A stretch of DNA of 37,351 nt from an uncultured Clostridia bacterium (GCA_944360115.1 CALVTH010000015.1:1-37351), one strand, 5' to 3'; numbered from the stretch's first letter, positions 7,230 to 16,409 are shown. Numbers and translations are program-made. The notes: a model not told the origin generated them from the sequence alone.

Positions 7230-8357
7230 ATGAGACAGAAGGGAAGTCAGAGTCTGAAGGCGCTCAGGCGCGGCAACAAGGAAGCAGTGCTCGCCCTGTT
7301 TATGGGCGGGGAGCGGCTTTCGCGCGTGAAGATTGCCGCGGCGACGGGGTTGACGACGGCTTCCGTCACCCAACTGGTGCGCGAACTCATCGACGAAGGG
7401 TTGCTGGTCGAAAGCGGCGAAATAGCGAGCGGCGCGGCGGGCAGACGGGAGACTCTCCTCAGATTTGCGGGGGAGAATGTCGCTGCCGTGGGCGTCAATA
7501 TCGAGAGCGACCGCACCCACATATCCCTGTGCAGCTGGGACGAGGTGCTGAATGAGGAAATCTATCCCACGGACGAACTTTTCGCGGATGGCACGGACGC
7601 CCTTTCGGAGCGCATAACCGCCGTTGCCGCGGGGCGCGGCGACCGCCGTTTTCTGGGAGCGGGGCTTGCCGTCGCGGGCTTCGTGGACGAGGAAAAGGGC
7701 GTGACCGTGGGCGGTTACGGGCTTTTCCCCGACGGTTTTCCCCTTGCGGCAAAGGTGGCGGAGAGCACGGGCGCGGAGACCTTGCTCGTCAACAATGTTC
7801 GGGCGCAGGCGCGCGCGCTGATGACGGGCGCGGACGACAGTTTCATGCTGGTCAAGCACGGCCCCGGCGTCGGTTGCGCCGTAATATCCGACGGCGCGGT
7901 GGTGTCGGGCGCGGACGGAAAGGCGGGAGAGCTCGGACACACCGTCGCCGAGGAAGGCGGTTTTCCATGCCGTTGCGGCAAGCGCGGATGTCTCGAGACC
8001 TGCGTGTCGGAAGCGCGCATAACCGAACTTTACGCAATCAAAACGGGCGATAAAGTGCCCGTGCGCGAGATATACGGGCGTTTCGGCAAGGACGACGCGG
8101 CGACGGAGATTATAGGGAACTGCCTCAACAGACTCGCCGTCGCAATCGGCAACGCCGCCGCTTTGCTCAATCCGCGCAAGGTGCTTGTCACGGGCGGAAT
8201 TTTCGCGGGGGAGGACACATTCGACGCTTTCCGCGCCGCCGTGGAAAAGGCGGGTTTCGGCGGGGCGTTCCCTCTTGCGCGTATCGGAGACGAGAGAAAG
8301 GTCAAGGCGTTTTCGGGCGCGCGGCACATTATGCTGGCAAGGTTGCTGGGTATCTAG
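7230..8357 (+). CDS. ROK-family transcriptional repressor (NagC/XylR type)
   Basis: The 375-residue protein begins with a winged helix-turn-helix (about residues 8-65, including LSRVKIAAATGLTTASVTQL) followed by a ROK sugar-binding domain. The zinc motif CRCGKRGC has Cys247, Cys249 and Cys254, with His237 in GELGH. The catalytic Asp of ROK kinases, in the ENDAN motif, is Val190 here (NNVRA), so it is most likely a regulator and not a sugar kinase. It lies third in the operon and probably controls the palindrome over the operon promoter, with a sugar or pathway intermediate as inducer. The ATG at 7230 has only a weak GGA-type ribosome binding site, which would keep the repressor level low. Confidence 0.9.
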   Translation: MRQKGSQSLKALRRGNKEAVLALFMGGERLSRVKIAAATGLTTASVTQLVRELIDEGLLVESGEIASGAAGRRETLLRFAGENVAAVGVNIESDRTHISLCSWDEVLNEEIYPTDELFADGTDALSERITAVAAGRGDRRFLGAGLAVAGFVDEEKGVTVGGYGLFPDGFPLAAKVAESTGAETLLVNNVRAQARALMTGADDSFMLVKHGPGVGCAVISDGAVVSGADGKAGELGHTVAEEGGFPCRCGKRGCLETCVSEARITELYAIKTGDKVPVREIYGRFGKDDAATEIIGNCLNRLAVAIGNAAALLNPRKVLVTGGIFAGEDTFDAFRAAVEKAGFGGAFPLARIGDERKVKAFSGARHIMLARLLGI

Positions 8358-8390
8358 AACATTCGCCCCGCACGGGGGCAGGAGAGATAT

Positions 8391-9707
8391 ATGGCGAAGA
8401 GAAAAATCAAAATCGGCATCGTCTGTCTGACGAGAAACACTTTCGACTATAAGGCGGCGGAGGACATCTACCGCGGTATCGTGCGCGACCTCTCCGCGCG
8501 CGACGACATCGTCGTGGCGGCGTATCCCGCCCCCGTCATGTTGCAGGACGAGGCGGTGGCGGCGGGCGAATATCTGCGCGGCGAAGGCGTCGAGGCGGTG
8601 GCGGTGCTGTCGGGCACTTTCCATCTCGGTATTCTCGCGCTCGAAATCAAGAAGCGTTGCGACAAGCCCCTTTTGCTGTGGGGGTTGCCCGAACTTCCGT
8701 ACAACGGCGGCAAGATAAGGCTCAATTCCGTGTGCGGCGTAAACCTCAACGCGTCCAATCTCTACAAGAGCGGGTACAGGGATTTCACCTACAGCGTGTC
8801 CGAAAAAATCGACGAAAACTGGCTGGACGCCGTGCGTATGATTTCCGCGCTCCGCGAGGGGCGGATTTGCGTGCTCGGCTCGCGCGCGCACGGGTTCTAC
8901 AATGTCGATGTCGACGAACTCGCCCTTTACAGAAAATACGGCTGTTCGGTGGAGTTCGCCGAATTGTCCGAGGCGTTTTCCTTCCCCGCCGACGAAGCGC
9001 TGGCGAAGGAGTATCTCGACAGGGCGGACGGGGCGTTCGATTGCGGCGGCATAACCGGGACTCAGAAAAAGAAAGTGGCGGCGTTGTGCGCGTCGCTCCG
9101 CACCTTTGCCGAAAAGCGCGGCTTTTCCGCCGTGGCGGTGCGTTGCTGGCCGGAATTCGCCGCGACATACGGCATTGCGCCCTGCGCTTCGATGTCGCTG
9201 TTGCAGGACGACGGGCTGATTTTCGCCTGCGAGGGCGATGTGGACTGCGCGCTCACCATGATGTGCCACAGGGCGGCGGGCGCGGAATCTCCGTTCATGG
9301 CGGATGTGTCGCAGGTCAATCCCGACGAAAACACCGCGCTTATGTGGCATTGCGGAGTGGCGCCCCGCGCGCTGTGCGACAAATCCTGTCCCGCCACGCT
9401 CGACACCTATTTCGCGGGCGGAAAGGGCGTGACCGCGGGCTTTGTGCTCAAGTGCGGCAGAGTGGAAATGGCGCGTCTCGACAGCGTGGGCGGGCATTAC
9501 CGTCTCTACACCGAGCGGGGCGAAGCCGTGCCCATGCAAAAGCAACTCACGGGCACCTACGCCAAGGTGCGTTTCGACCGTCCCGCAAACGAAGTGCTGG
9601 ACGCAATCGTCTATAACGGCGTTGCGCACCATGTGTCCATGGTGTACGGCGATTTCTCCGCCGCCTTCGACATCTTCGCAAGGCTGACGGACACGGAGAA
9701 ACTGTGA
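8391..9707 (+). CDS. L-fucose/arabinose isomerase superfamily protein
   Basis: A 438-residue protein of the FucI/AraA superfamily, metal-dependent enzymes that interconvert unphosphorylated aldoses and ketoses. Recognisable segments are VAVRCWPEF, the ACEGDVDCALTM block with candidate metal ligand Glu281, and LMWHCGVAP with His320. It is much shorter than classical FucI (about 590), like the many fucose-isomerase-like proteins of gut Clostridia. Given the GH31 glycosidase downstream, it should isomerise the released aldose. My unverified recollection is that Firmicutes sulfoquinovose isomerases (SftI/SqvD) belong to this superfamily. The ATG at 8391 follows AGGAGAG. The stop overlaps the next gene's GTG, so the two are translationally coupled. 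Confidence 0.88.
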   Translation: MAKRKIKIGIVCLTRNTFDYKAAEDIYRGIVRDLSARDDIVVAAYPAPVMLQDEAVAAGEYLRGEGVEAVAVLSGTFHLGILALEIKKRCDKPLLLWGLPELPYNGGKIRLNSVCGVNLNASNLYKSGYRDFTYSVSEKIDENWLDAVRMISALREGRICVLGSRAHGFYNVDVDELALYRKYGCSVEFAELSEAFSFPADEALAKEYLDRADGAFDCGGITGTQKKKVAALCASLRTFAEKRGFSAVAVRCWPEFAATYGIAPCASMSLLQDDGLIFACEGDVDCALTMMCHRAAGAESPFMADVSQVNPDENTALMWHCGVAPRALCDKSCPATLDTYFAGGKGVTAGFVLKCGRVEMARLDSVGGHYRLYTERGEAVPMQKQLTGTYAKVRFDRPANEVLDAIVYNGVAHHVSMVYGDFSAAFDIFARLTDTEKL

Positions 9708-10342
9708 GCACGCCTAAGTTCTCGTCGGCGGTGAAAACCCTGACCGTCGACGACGAAAGTCCGTTATTCTGCAGGGTGGCAACCGACGCGACGGAAATAA
9801 TCGCGTGTTCCCGCGGGCTGGAATTCGGCGAGGGCAACCGCTATATCGCAAGCGACCCCGCGCTGGAAGCCGTCGCCGCGGTGAAGGATATATGCGCAAA
9901 GGTGTTTGCCGAGCTTCCCGTGCAGGCGGGGTGGTGTTTCGGCAACGGCAGGAAGATGAACGGCGTGGAGTGGCACAAGTCCTCCGAGGTGGTCGTCGCC
10001 TGCACGGACTGCGTGTTGCTGCTGGGCAGCGCGGCGGACATAGTCGGCGACGAATACGACTCGTCGCGCGCCGTTGCGCTTTGCCTGAACGCGGGAGAGG
10101 CGGCGGAGTTGCGCGCGGGTACGCTGCACCTTGCGCCGCTTGCCGTGAACGATGTTTTCGCGGCGGCGATAATTCTGCCGCGCGGCACCAACGCGCCGCT
10201 TGCGGGCGGCATAGACGGCACTTTGCGCGCCGTCAACAAATGGCTGCTCGTGCACCCCGAAAACAGGGCGGGTATCGCTGCGGGGGGAAAGGTGGGCGTG
10301 ACGGGCGACAACCTCACGCTTGTCGGGTATGACGGCAAATAG
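9704..10342 (+). CDS. DUF4867-like protein, coupled to the isomerase
   Basis: This 212-residue protein starts at GTG 9704, which overlaps the isomerase stop (GTGA). Its central segment GRKMNGVEWHKSSEVVVACTDCVLLLG resembles what I remember of DUF4867, a small cupin-like family of unknown function in Firmicutes sugar clusters. The conserved E-W-H-K could bind a metal or a sugar. Tight coupling to the fucose-isomerase-like gene suggests it acts with that enzyme, for example on anomers or as a helper subunit; this is inference. No signal peptide or membrane segment is visible. The family assignment is from memory and moderately sure. Confidence 0.7.
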   Translation: MSTPKFSSAVKTLTVDDESPLFCRVATDATEIIACSRGLEFGEGNRYIASDPALEAVAAVKDICAKVFAELPVQAGWCFGNGRKMNGVEWHKSSEVVVACTDCVLLLGSAADIVGDEYDSSRAVALCLNAGEAAELRAGTLHLAPLAVNDVFAAAIILPRGTNAPLAGGIDGTLRAVNKWLLVHPENRAGIAAGGKVGVTGDNLTLVGYDGK

Positions 10343-11321
10343 GAACGCGGCGGCGGACATTCTGTGCATAGTCGGGATGATAGTGGCGTGGACCTCCTAT
10401 TATCTCGCGTCCGACTGGGCGGTGGAGTTCACGGGGTCGGCGTTTGCGGCGGGGATGTTGCTCCGCGCGGGCGCGCTGGTGTTCCTCACCGCGTATATGC
10501 TCGTGCGCGGCAAGTTCGCGGCGGTGTTCAGGCAGGGCAAGACCGCGCTCGTCCTTATCGTCATAGGCGTGCTCGGGTATATGCTGGACACTTTCGCCAA
10601 CCTGGGATTCAGGTACGGCTCGGTGGGCACGGGAACGGTGCTCCTGAAAACCGACATCCTCATGGCGAATGTCGTGGCGGCGGTGCTGTTCCGCGAAAAA
10701 CTGTACACTTCGGACTGGCTGGCGACGGCGGTCATGCTGGGCGGCGTGGTAATGGTGCTGGACATCGATTTCGCAACGGCGGCGTTCAACTGGTACGACC
10801 TCTTTTTCATAGCCAGCGCGGCTTCGGTGACGGCAAACGCTTTCGTCATAAAAGGGGCGCAGGACAGGCTGGGAGCGGACTCCGACATCATCGGCTACTA
10901 CAACAATTTCGTGGTGCTGGTGCTGTTCACGGTGAGCGCGCTTGCGGCTGGCGACTTCAGAACGCTCGGCGGGCTGCATTTCGAGGTGTGGCACATATTC
11001 GCCCTGCTGGGCGGCGGGCTTGCGCAGACCCTGATATATGTGTTCTACTACCGCAATCTGCGCCGTCACGCCGTGTGGGTGGTCAAGCTGTATCTGCTGT
11101 TCGTGCCGGTGCTGACCTGCGCGGCGGGAGTGCTGTTCTTCGACGAGGCGTTCGGCTGGCTCAAGGCGGCGGGAATGGTGCTGGTACTCGGCGGCGCCGC
11201 GGTCATCGCCCTCCGCGGCAAGATAAACAAAGGCAAAATCGTTCGCAAGGATTGGGAGAAAGAGGAGTACTCCCGCATTGCGGCGAAGGGGGAAAATTAT
11301 GAGACTCATACGACAGGGTGA
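10329..11321 (+). CDS. EamA/DMT-family transporter, probable metabolite exporter
   Basis: The 330-residue protein has about ten hydrophobic segments in the two-repeat DMT (EamA) arrangement, starting at AADILCIVGMIVAWTSYY and ending with ...VLVLGGAAVIALRGK and a charged tail. DMT proteins usually export small metabolites. Within this operon it would be the exit route for an end product, while the GPH protein handles uptake. The ATG at 10329 lies inside the end of the DUF4867-like gene; a TTG at 10320 is an alternative. Its end overlaps the GH31 start by 23 bases. Confidence 0.85.
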   Translation: MTANRNAAADILCIVGMIVAWTSYYLASDWAVEFTGSAFAAGMLLRAGALVFLTAYMLVRGKFAAVFRQGKTALVLIVIGVLGYMLDTFANLGFRYGSVGTGTVLLKTDILMANVVAAVLFREKLYTSDWLATAVMLGGVVMVLDIDFATAAFNWYDLFFIASAASVTANAFVIKGAQDRLGADSDIIGYYNNFVVLVLFTVSALAAGDFRTLGGLHFEVWHIFALLGGGLAQTLIYVFYYRNLRRHAVWVVKLYLLFVPVLTCAAGVLFFDEAFGWLKAAGMVLVLGGAAVIALRGKINKGKIVRKDWEKEEYSRIAAKGENYETHTTG

Positions 11322-13272
11322 CGCCGTAACTTTGTTTTACGGCGGAAGAAAGGTGTTTGAACACACCCCGCAAAATCCGTTCGTCACCGTTACGGACGGC
11401 AAGATTTCCTACCGTTCATCGCACGGCAGTTTCAAGGTGAAAGAAAAGCGCGGCAAGCGCACGCCGCTTATGCTCGACGGCGCCTCGGGCGACGTGTTGT
11501 CGTTTTCGGGAGGCGGATACGCAGTCGAACTTTCTTTTTCGGAAGACTGCGGCGGGCTGAACATAAATTTCCGCCCGAACGGCAGGTTTATGACGGAAAT
11601 GCGTTTTGCCGCAGTTACGGGCGAAGGCATATTCGGCGGCGGCGAACAGTACAGGCAATTGAATATGAAAGGGGAGAAAATAGTCAACCTCGTCTCCGAA
11701 CACATAGTGGTGCCGCCCATCGTTCTGAAAACTGTTTTCAAATTCGTTCCCTACAAGGAAAAACCCCATTCCTACATTCGCACCTACAGCCCTATGAGCA
11801 CCTACACCAGCAGCGGAAAATACGCGCTGCGTTTTGAAACGTCCTCGTACGGTGTCGCGGATTTCACCTCGGACGACGTTTCCGTGTTCCGTTTCGCGGA
11901 GTGCCCGAAAAGCGTGTTTTTCACGGCGGGTGCGGATTTCGCGAGCGTGGCGAAGTCGCTTGCGCGGCACACTCCCTCGAACGTCCGCCTGCCGGAATGG
12001 TGCCACGACGGAATGATAGTCGCCGTGCAGGGCGGTTCGGCTCGCGTGACGGAAAAGGTTGATTATCTGCTCAAAAACGACGTTAAAGTGTGCGGAGTGT
12101 GGTCTCAGGACTGGAGCGGCAGAAAAGTGACCGCCGTCGGCAAGCAGGTTTACTGGAACTGGGAAGCCGACGAAAAACTATATCCGAATTTCGACGATAC
12201 CGTGCGCGCGTTGCACGAAAAAGGGGTGCGCTTCCTCGCGTACATCAATCCGTATCTCGTCAAGGGCGGCAGGCTGTACAACGAATGTGCCGAAAAAGGA
12301 ATGCTCATTCGCAACGTCAAAGGCGAGATATACCACATCAAGTCCACCACGTTCGACGCGGGTATGCTCGACCTCACGAACCCCGCGGCGGTCGATTTCA
12401 TAAAAGAGACCCTGATAAAGAAAAATATGCTCGACCGCGGAGTGGACGGCTATATGGCGGACTTCGGGGAATATCTGCCCGTGGACAGCGTGCTTCACAG
12501 CGGCGACCCTGCCGAAATGCACAACGAATGGCCCGTTCTGTGGGCGAAAATAAATCGCGAGGCGGTCGATTCGCACCCGCGCGGCAAGGATATTTTCTTT
12601 TTCACGCGGTCGGGTTACAATGGAGTGCAGGAGTATTCCACGGTTATGTGGAACGGCGACCAGCACACCGATTTCACGCGCGACTACGGTATGCCGTGCG
12701 TTATCCCCGCCACCTTCAACCTCGGTTTCTCGGGTTTTGCGGCGGTGCACAGCGATGTGGGCGGCTTCATCAGCTTCGCTTCTCTCGCGCGCAGTCCCGA
12801 ACTGCTCGTGCGGTGGACGGAGATGAACGCGTTTTCGCCGCTCATGCGTTCGCACGAGACCATTCGTCCCGATGTCAATGTGCAGCCTTACGACGAGCGG
12901 ATTGTGGCGGTCACCGCTTCGCTCTCCCGCGTGCACGCCGCGCTCGCCCCTTATCTTGTCAGGTGTATGGACGAAGCGCGGCAGGGCATACCCGTTATGC
13001 GCCCCGACTTCTACGAAAGCGGAGATTTCTCGCAGCACTCGGAAGACTACGCGTATCTGCTCGGGGCGGACATCTTCGTCGCTCCCGTGACGGAGGCGGG
13101 CGCGCAGGAACGCACGGTCACGCTTCCCGCGGGCGAATGGGTGAAATTCTTCGACGGCGAGAGAGCGGCGGGCGGAAAGAGGATTACGGTCTCCGCGCCG
13201 CTCGGCAAACCCGTGGCGTTCTACAGGCAGGACAGCGAATTTGCCTCGCTGTTTGCGAAGATAACATTGTGA
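11299..13272 (+). CDS. GH31 alpha-glycosidase, YihQ-like, altered sulfonate pocket
   Basis: A 657-residue retaining alpha-glycosidase without signal peptide, so it acts in the cytoplasm on imported substrate. The nucleophile is Asp388 in YMADFGEYLP and the acid/base is Asp454 in MWNGDQHTDF. It aligns almost without gaps to remembered E. coli sulfoquinovosidase YihQ, for example QDWSG, LAYINPY and LPVMRP-like blocks. Of the YihQ substrate contacts, Gln262, Gln288 and Trp304 are kept (Gln244, Gln270, Trp286). Arg301 and Tyr508, which bind the sulfonate, are Gln283 and Phe490. The subfamily is therefore right but the substrate probably is not sulfoquinovoside. The ATG at 11299 follows AAGGGGG; an upstream TTG (11278) lacks support. 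Confidence 0.92.
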   Translation: MRLIRQGDAVTLFYGGRKVFEHTPQNPFVTVTDGKISYRSSHGSFKVKEKRGKRTPLMLDGASGDVLSFSGGGYAVELSFSEDCGGLNINFRPNGRFMTEMRFAAVTGEGIFGGGEQYRQLNMKGEKIVNLVSEHIVVPPIVLKTVFKFVPYKEKPHSYIRTYSPMSTYTSSGKYALRFETSSYGVADFTSDDVSVFRFAECPKSVFFTAGADFASVAKSLARHTPSNVRLPEWCHDGMIVAVQGGSARVTEKVDYLLKNDVKVCGVWSQDWSGRKVTAVGKQVYWNWEADEKLYPNFDDTVRALHEKGVRFLAYINPYLVKGGRLYNECAEKGMLIRNVKGEIYHIKSTTFDAGMLDLTNPAAVDFIKETLIKKNMLDRGVDGYMADFGEYLPVDSVLHSGDPAEMHNEWPVLWAKINREAVDSHPRGKDIFFFTRSGYNGVQEYSTVMWNGDQHTDFTRDYGMPCVIPATFNLGFSGFAAVHSDVGGFISFASLARSPELLVRWTEMNAFSPLMRSHETIRPDVNVQPYDERIVAVTASLSRVHAALAPYLVRCMDEARQGIPVMRPDFYESGDFSQHSEDYAYLLGADIFVAPVTEAGAQERTVTLPAGEWVKFFDGERAAGGKRITVSAPLGKPVAFYRQDSEFASLFAKITL

Positions 13273-13359
13273 AGCGGTTTTGCGGGAGCACCCGCGGACG
13301 GGCGCGTCGCGCGCTAATCAGGTACAAAATCGCCGCATAGCGGCGGAAAGGGGTAAATT

Positions 13360-15099
13360 ATGAGTGAAAATGTCAGTGAAGTCGCCGAAGTCGCCGTGAG
13401 CGCGGACGGCGCGACCGCCGAATCGGGCGAAAACAAAAGTTTCATTGCCCGTTCGTCGGGGTTGAAAATGCCCGATTACATCGGCTATGCTCTGGGCGAC
13501 ACCGCCTGCTGTCTGGTGTTCGGGTTGGTCACATCCCTGTTGCAGAAGTTCTACACCGACATCTTCGGTCTGGGACCGCTGTTCATAATGCTGATGATGG
13601 TCGGCGCGCGTATATGGGACGCCATCAACGACCCCATTATGGGGCGTATCGCCGACACCATCAAGGTCAGCAGGTGGGGCAGATACCGCCCGTGGTTCCT
13701 GTACGCTTCCGTACCGCTTACGGCTGCGTCCATTCTTATGTTCGTCAAGTGGCCGGGAATGGAAGAGGGCAGTGTGGGCATGATGGTGTACGCCACCGTC
13801 ACCTATGTGCTGTTCGGAATGTGCTATACGGCGCTTCAGATTCCCTACGGCTCTCTCGCTTCCGTCGTCACCACGGACGAAAAGGAGCGCACCAAACTTT
13901 CGGTGTTCCGCTCCGTCGGCGCGGGCGTGGGCAGTCTTCCCGTCATTCTGATTGCGTCTTTCTGTTATGCGGACAGAATGGTCGACGGTCAGCCCGTCAC
14001 AGGCGAAAACGGCAAGGTCATTCAGGATATGCAGTACCTGCCCGTGCTTATCGGCGTTATCGTGCTGTCGCTGTTGTCGTTCGTTATGCTTATGGTGGCG
14101 TTCCGCTTCAACAAGGAACGCGTCAACACCGCACCCGTCCCTAGGCGTGAAAAGGGCGAGACTTTGCGCATAATAAAAACCTTGTCCAGAAACCGTGCCT
14201 TCATCTCGGTGAGCTGCGCGTCTATGTTGCTGCTTGCCGCGCAGATGTTCACGACCAGTTACTACCTGTATCTTTTCGACGATTTCTTCGGCAAGAACTG
14301 GATGAACACCGTCGCCACGGTCTGCACTTACGCGCCTATGGCGATACTGATGTTCTTCACGCCCAAACTCGTCCGCAAGTTCGGCAAGAAAGAGATATGC
14401 GCCGTCGGTATAGCGGTGGCGGCCGCCGCCAATCTCATTATGTTCGCCTGCAAGGGCGCAATGCCCGACGCGTGGTGGCTCTTCCTCATCCTGTGCTTCC
14501 TGTCGGGTTGCGGTCAGGCATTCATCATACTGCAGGTGTGGTCTATGGCGACCGACGCAATCGACGACATCGAGGTCAAGACGGGTATGCGCGAGGACGG
14601 TACTTCCTATTCCGCCTTTATGTTCTTCCGCAAACTCGGTCAGGTCATAGCCGCGGTCGCAGTCAACGGCGCGTTGCTCGCCATGAACTACGAGACGGCG
14701 AAAGGCTCTGTGCAGTCCGCCGAAACGCTGTCCGTCATGTACGATATGGCGACCATAATCCCCGCCGTGCTGTTCGGAATAATGGCGCTCATACTTTTCG
14801 TGTGGTGTCCGCTTTCCAAGAAGCGCGTGGCACAACTGCAGGTCGAGAAGGAAGAGACTTTGCGCCGTCATTACGAAGCGGGCGAAATCGGCATACAGGG
14901 TCAGCGCGTAATGGGCGACGCGGGTATCAGCGATGTGCCCGAATTTCCCGACGACATCGAAGGCACGCCGACGGCTGTGCCCGAAGAAAACGCGGAGGAG
15001 TCCGAGGAGGTCTCCGAAGCCGCGCCCGAAAGCGCGCCCGACGCGGCTGAGCCCGCCGACGACACCGCCGACAGCGACGGCGACGAAAAGGTCGAATAA
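13360..15099 (+). CDS. GPH-family sugar:cation symporter (MFS)
   Basis: An importer of the glycoside-pentoside-hexuronide family with about 12 transmembrane segments over residues 40-500. Typical GPH signatures are visible: GYALGDTACC near the first segment, then ARIWDAINDPIMGRIAD and SRWGRYRPW. The E. coli sulfoquinovose transporter YihO is also in this family. At 579 residues it is long for GPH (450-500). The extra length is a roughly 40-residue N-terminal extension and an acidic C-terminal tail of about 50 residues rich in Glu, Asp, Ala and Pro. It is the operon's evident uptake system for the glycoside cut by GH31. The ATG at 13360 follows GGAAAGGGG. Confidence 0.92.
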   Translation: MSENVSEVAEVAVSADGATAESGENKSFIARSSGLKMPDYIGYALGDTACCLVFGLVTSLLQKFYTDIFGLGPLFIMLMMVGARIWDAINDPIMGRIADTIKVSRWGRYRPWFLYASVPLTAASILMFVKWPGMEEGSVGMMVYATVTYVLFGMCYTALQIPYGSLASVVTTDEKERTKLSVFRSVGAGVGSLPVILIASFCYADRMVDGQPVTGENGKVIQDMQYLPVLIGVIVLSLLSFVMLMVAFRFNKERVNTAPVPRREKGETLRIIKTLSRNRAFISVSCASMLLLAAQMFTTSYYLYLFDDFFGKNWMNTVATVCTYAPMAILMFFTPKLVRKFGKKEICAVGIAVAAAANLIMFACKGAMPDAWWLFLILCFLSGCGQAFIILQVWSMATDAIDDIEVKTGMREDGTSYSAFMFFRKLGQVIAAVAVNGALLAMNYETAKGSVQSAETLSVMYDMATIIPAVLFGIMALILFVWCPLSKKRVAQLQVEKEETLRRHYEAGEIGIQGQRVMGDAGISDVPEFPDDIEGTPTAVPEENAEESEEVSEAAPESAPDAAEPADDTADSDGDEKVE

Positions 15100-15113
15100 A
15101 CCGAGTTTTCCGC

Positions 15114-15149
15114 AATCTGTCCGCTCCGATTTCGGGGCGGACAGATTTT
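15114..15149 (+). terminator. Terminator-like hairpin between symporter and esterase genes
   Basis: Stem AATCTGTCCGC / GCGGACAGATT with extra C:G pairs at the loop, followed by TTTTG. The T-run is short, so it may only attenuate transcription into the esterase gene. Confidence 0.55.
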
Positions 15150-15167
15150 GTGAGGAGGAAAAACCGC

Positions 15168-16409
15168 ATGGAAACGAGAGAATTTTGCACGGCGAATCCG
15201 CCTTGCGGCGCCGTGCGCGGCAGCATCGAGCGCGGAATGAAAGTGTTCCGCGGCGTTACATACGCCGTCGCCGAACGCTTTGCCTTGCCCGAAAAGTGCG
15301 CGTGGGACGGCGTCCGTGACGCGCTGGAGTTCGGCAACGGTTGTCCGCAGGGGAGGGCGTTCTACGACGAAAGCGTGCTTTCGCCTTTCTATTACAACGA
15401 ATTTCGCCGCGGGTTGACGCTCAGACACGGCGAAAATTGTCTGTGTCTCAACATATTCGCGCCCGAGAACGCCGACCGCGCGCCCGTGCTCGTCTTTTTG
15501 CACGGGGGAGCGTTCGCGCACGGCAGTTCGGACGAACTGCCTTTCGACGGCGAGGAAATATGCAAGCGCGGAGTCGTACTCGTCACCGTCAACTATCGCC
15601 TCAACATTTTCGGTTTCGTCTCCGACGGCAGCGTGCCGTATAATCTCGGTCTGCACGACCAGATTGCCGCACTCCGCTGGGTGAACGGCAACATATCCGC
15701 TTTCGGCGGCGACCCCGACAATGTCACGCTGTCGGGGCAGAGCGCGGGAGCCATTTCCACGCAGGTGCTCGCCCTCAACGACGAGGTGAAAACCCTTGTG
15801 AAACGCGTGTTCATGATGAGCGGCGGCGGTTTTGTCAAGGGTATATTCCGCCCGCACGGCACGGGGAGTACGGAGCGCCTTGCGCGATTGACCATGAAAA
15901 ACGCGGGGGTGCAGTCGTTTGCCGACCTGAAATCCCTCGACGCCAAAACGCTGTACGATGCGTGGAACGCGGCTTTTAAAACCTCGCCGCTCATGCAACT
16001 TGCCGTGCTTCCCGCAATGGACGGCGTCGTCGCGAAGAAAGAAAACTATGACGCGTTTTCGCGCGAAAGTCAGTTGCCCGCGCTCATCGGCGTGACTTCC
16101 CACGACCTCGTCGCGCCGCTTATGCGTTCCGCGGCGAAAAATTACGCCAAAACCTCTCCCGCCGCCTGCTGGCAGTATCTCTTTTCCAAAGAACCGCCGG
16201 GCGGCGGCAAAAAAGGCGCGTGGCACTCCGCCGACCTGTGGTATGTGTTCGGCACCTTGTCGCGTTCGCACCGTCCTTTCGGAGAGGACGACCGCGAGCT
16301 TTCCCGCCGTATGACGGACGCGGTGTGCGCCTTCGCCCGCGACGGCGTGCCTCGCACCGACGGCGCTCCGTGGGGGAGGGCGCCTTATTACCGCGAATAT
16401 TTCCCCTGA
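15168..16409 (+). CDS. Type-B carboxylesterase (para-nitrobenzyl esterase family)
   Basis: A serine hydrolase of 413 residues, shorter than the usual 480-550. The oxyanion segment VLVFLHGGAF, the block VTVNYRLNIFGF and the nucleophile elbow GQSAG (Ser192) are all present. The likely catalytic His is His353 in AWHSADLWYVFG. There is no signal peptide, so it is probably cytoplasmic. As last gene of the operon it may deacylate the imported glycoside or its lipid-derived aglycone; that is inference from position. The ATG at 15168 follows GAGGAGG at good spacing, which rules out the GTG at 15150. A hairpin upstream may lower its expression relative to the other genes. Confidence 0.9.
   Translation: METREFCTANPPCGAVRGSIERGMKVFRGVTYAVAERFALPEKCAWDGVRDALEFGNGCPQGRAFYDESVLSPFYYNEFRRGLTLRHGENCLCLNIFAPENADRAPVLVFLHGGAFAHGSSDELPFDGEEICKRGVVLVTVNYRLNIFGFVSDGSVPYNLGLHDQIAALRWVNGNISAFGGDPDNVTLSGQSAGAISTQVLALNDEVKTLVKRVFMMSGGGFVKGIFRPHGTGSTERLARLTMKNAGVQSFADLKSLDAKTLYDAWNAAFKTSPLMQLAVLPAMDGVVAKKENYDAFSRESQLPALIGVTSHDLVAPLMRSAAKNYAKTSPAACWQYLFSKEPPGGGKKGAWHSADLWYVFGTLSRSHRPFGEDDRELSRRMTDAVCAFARDGVPRTDGAPWGRAPYYREYFP

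Noticed and set aside
7230..8357. ROK protein as the sugar kinase of the operon
   Set aside because: It has an N-terminal winged helix and lacks the catalytic Asp (Val190).
6804..9632. A 942-codon open frame on the minus strand across ADH, ROK and FucI-like genes
   Set aside because: It is the mirror of GC-rich coding sequence; composition is Arg/His-rich with no family resemblance, and the plus-strand genes have clear motifs. The same holds for the other long antisense frames in the window (for example 963-2417, 12178-13038, 27024-29258, 29792-31162, 32647-34206).
5480..16409. Calling the operon a confirmed sulfoquinovose pathway
   Set aside because: The gene set is suggestive, but the sulfonate-binding Arg and Tyr of the GH31 enzyme are replaced and the carbon-carbon cleaving enzyme is missing, so no substrate is assigned.
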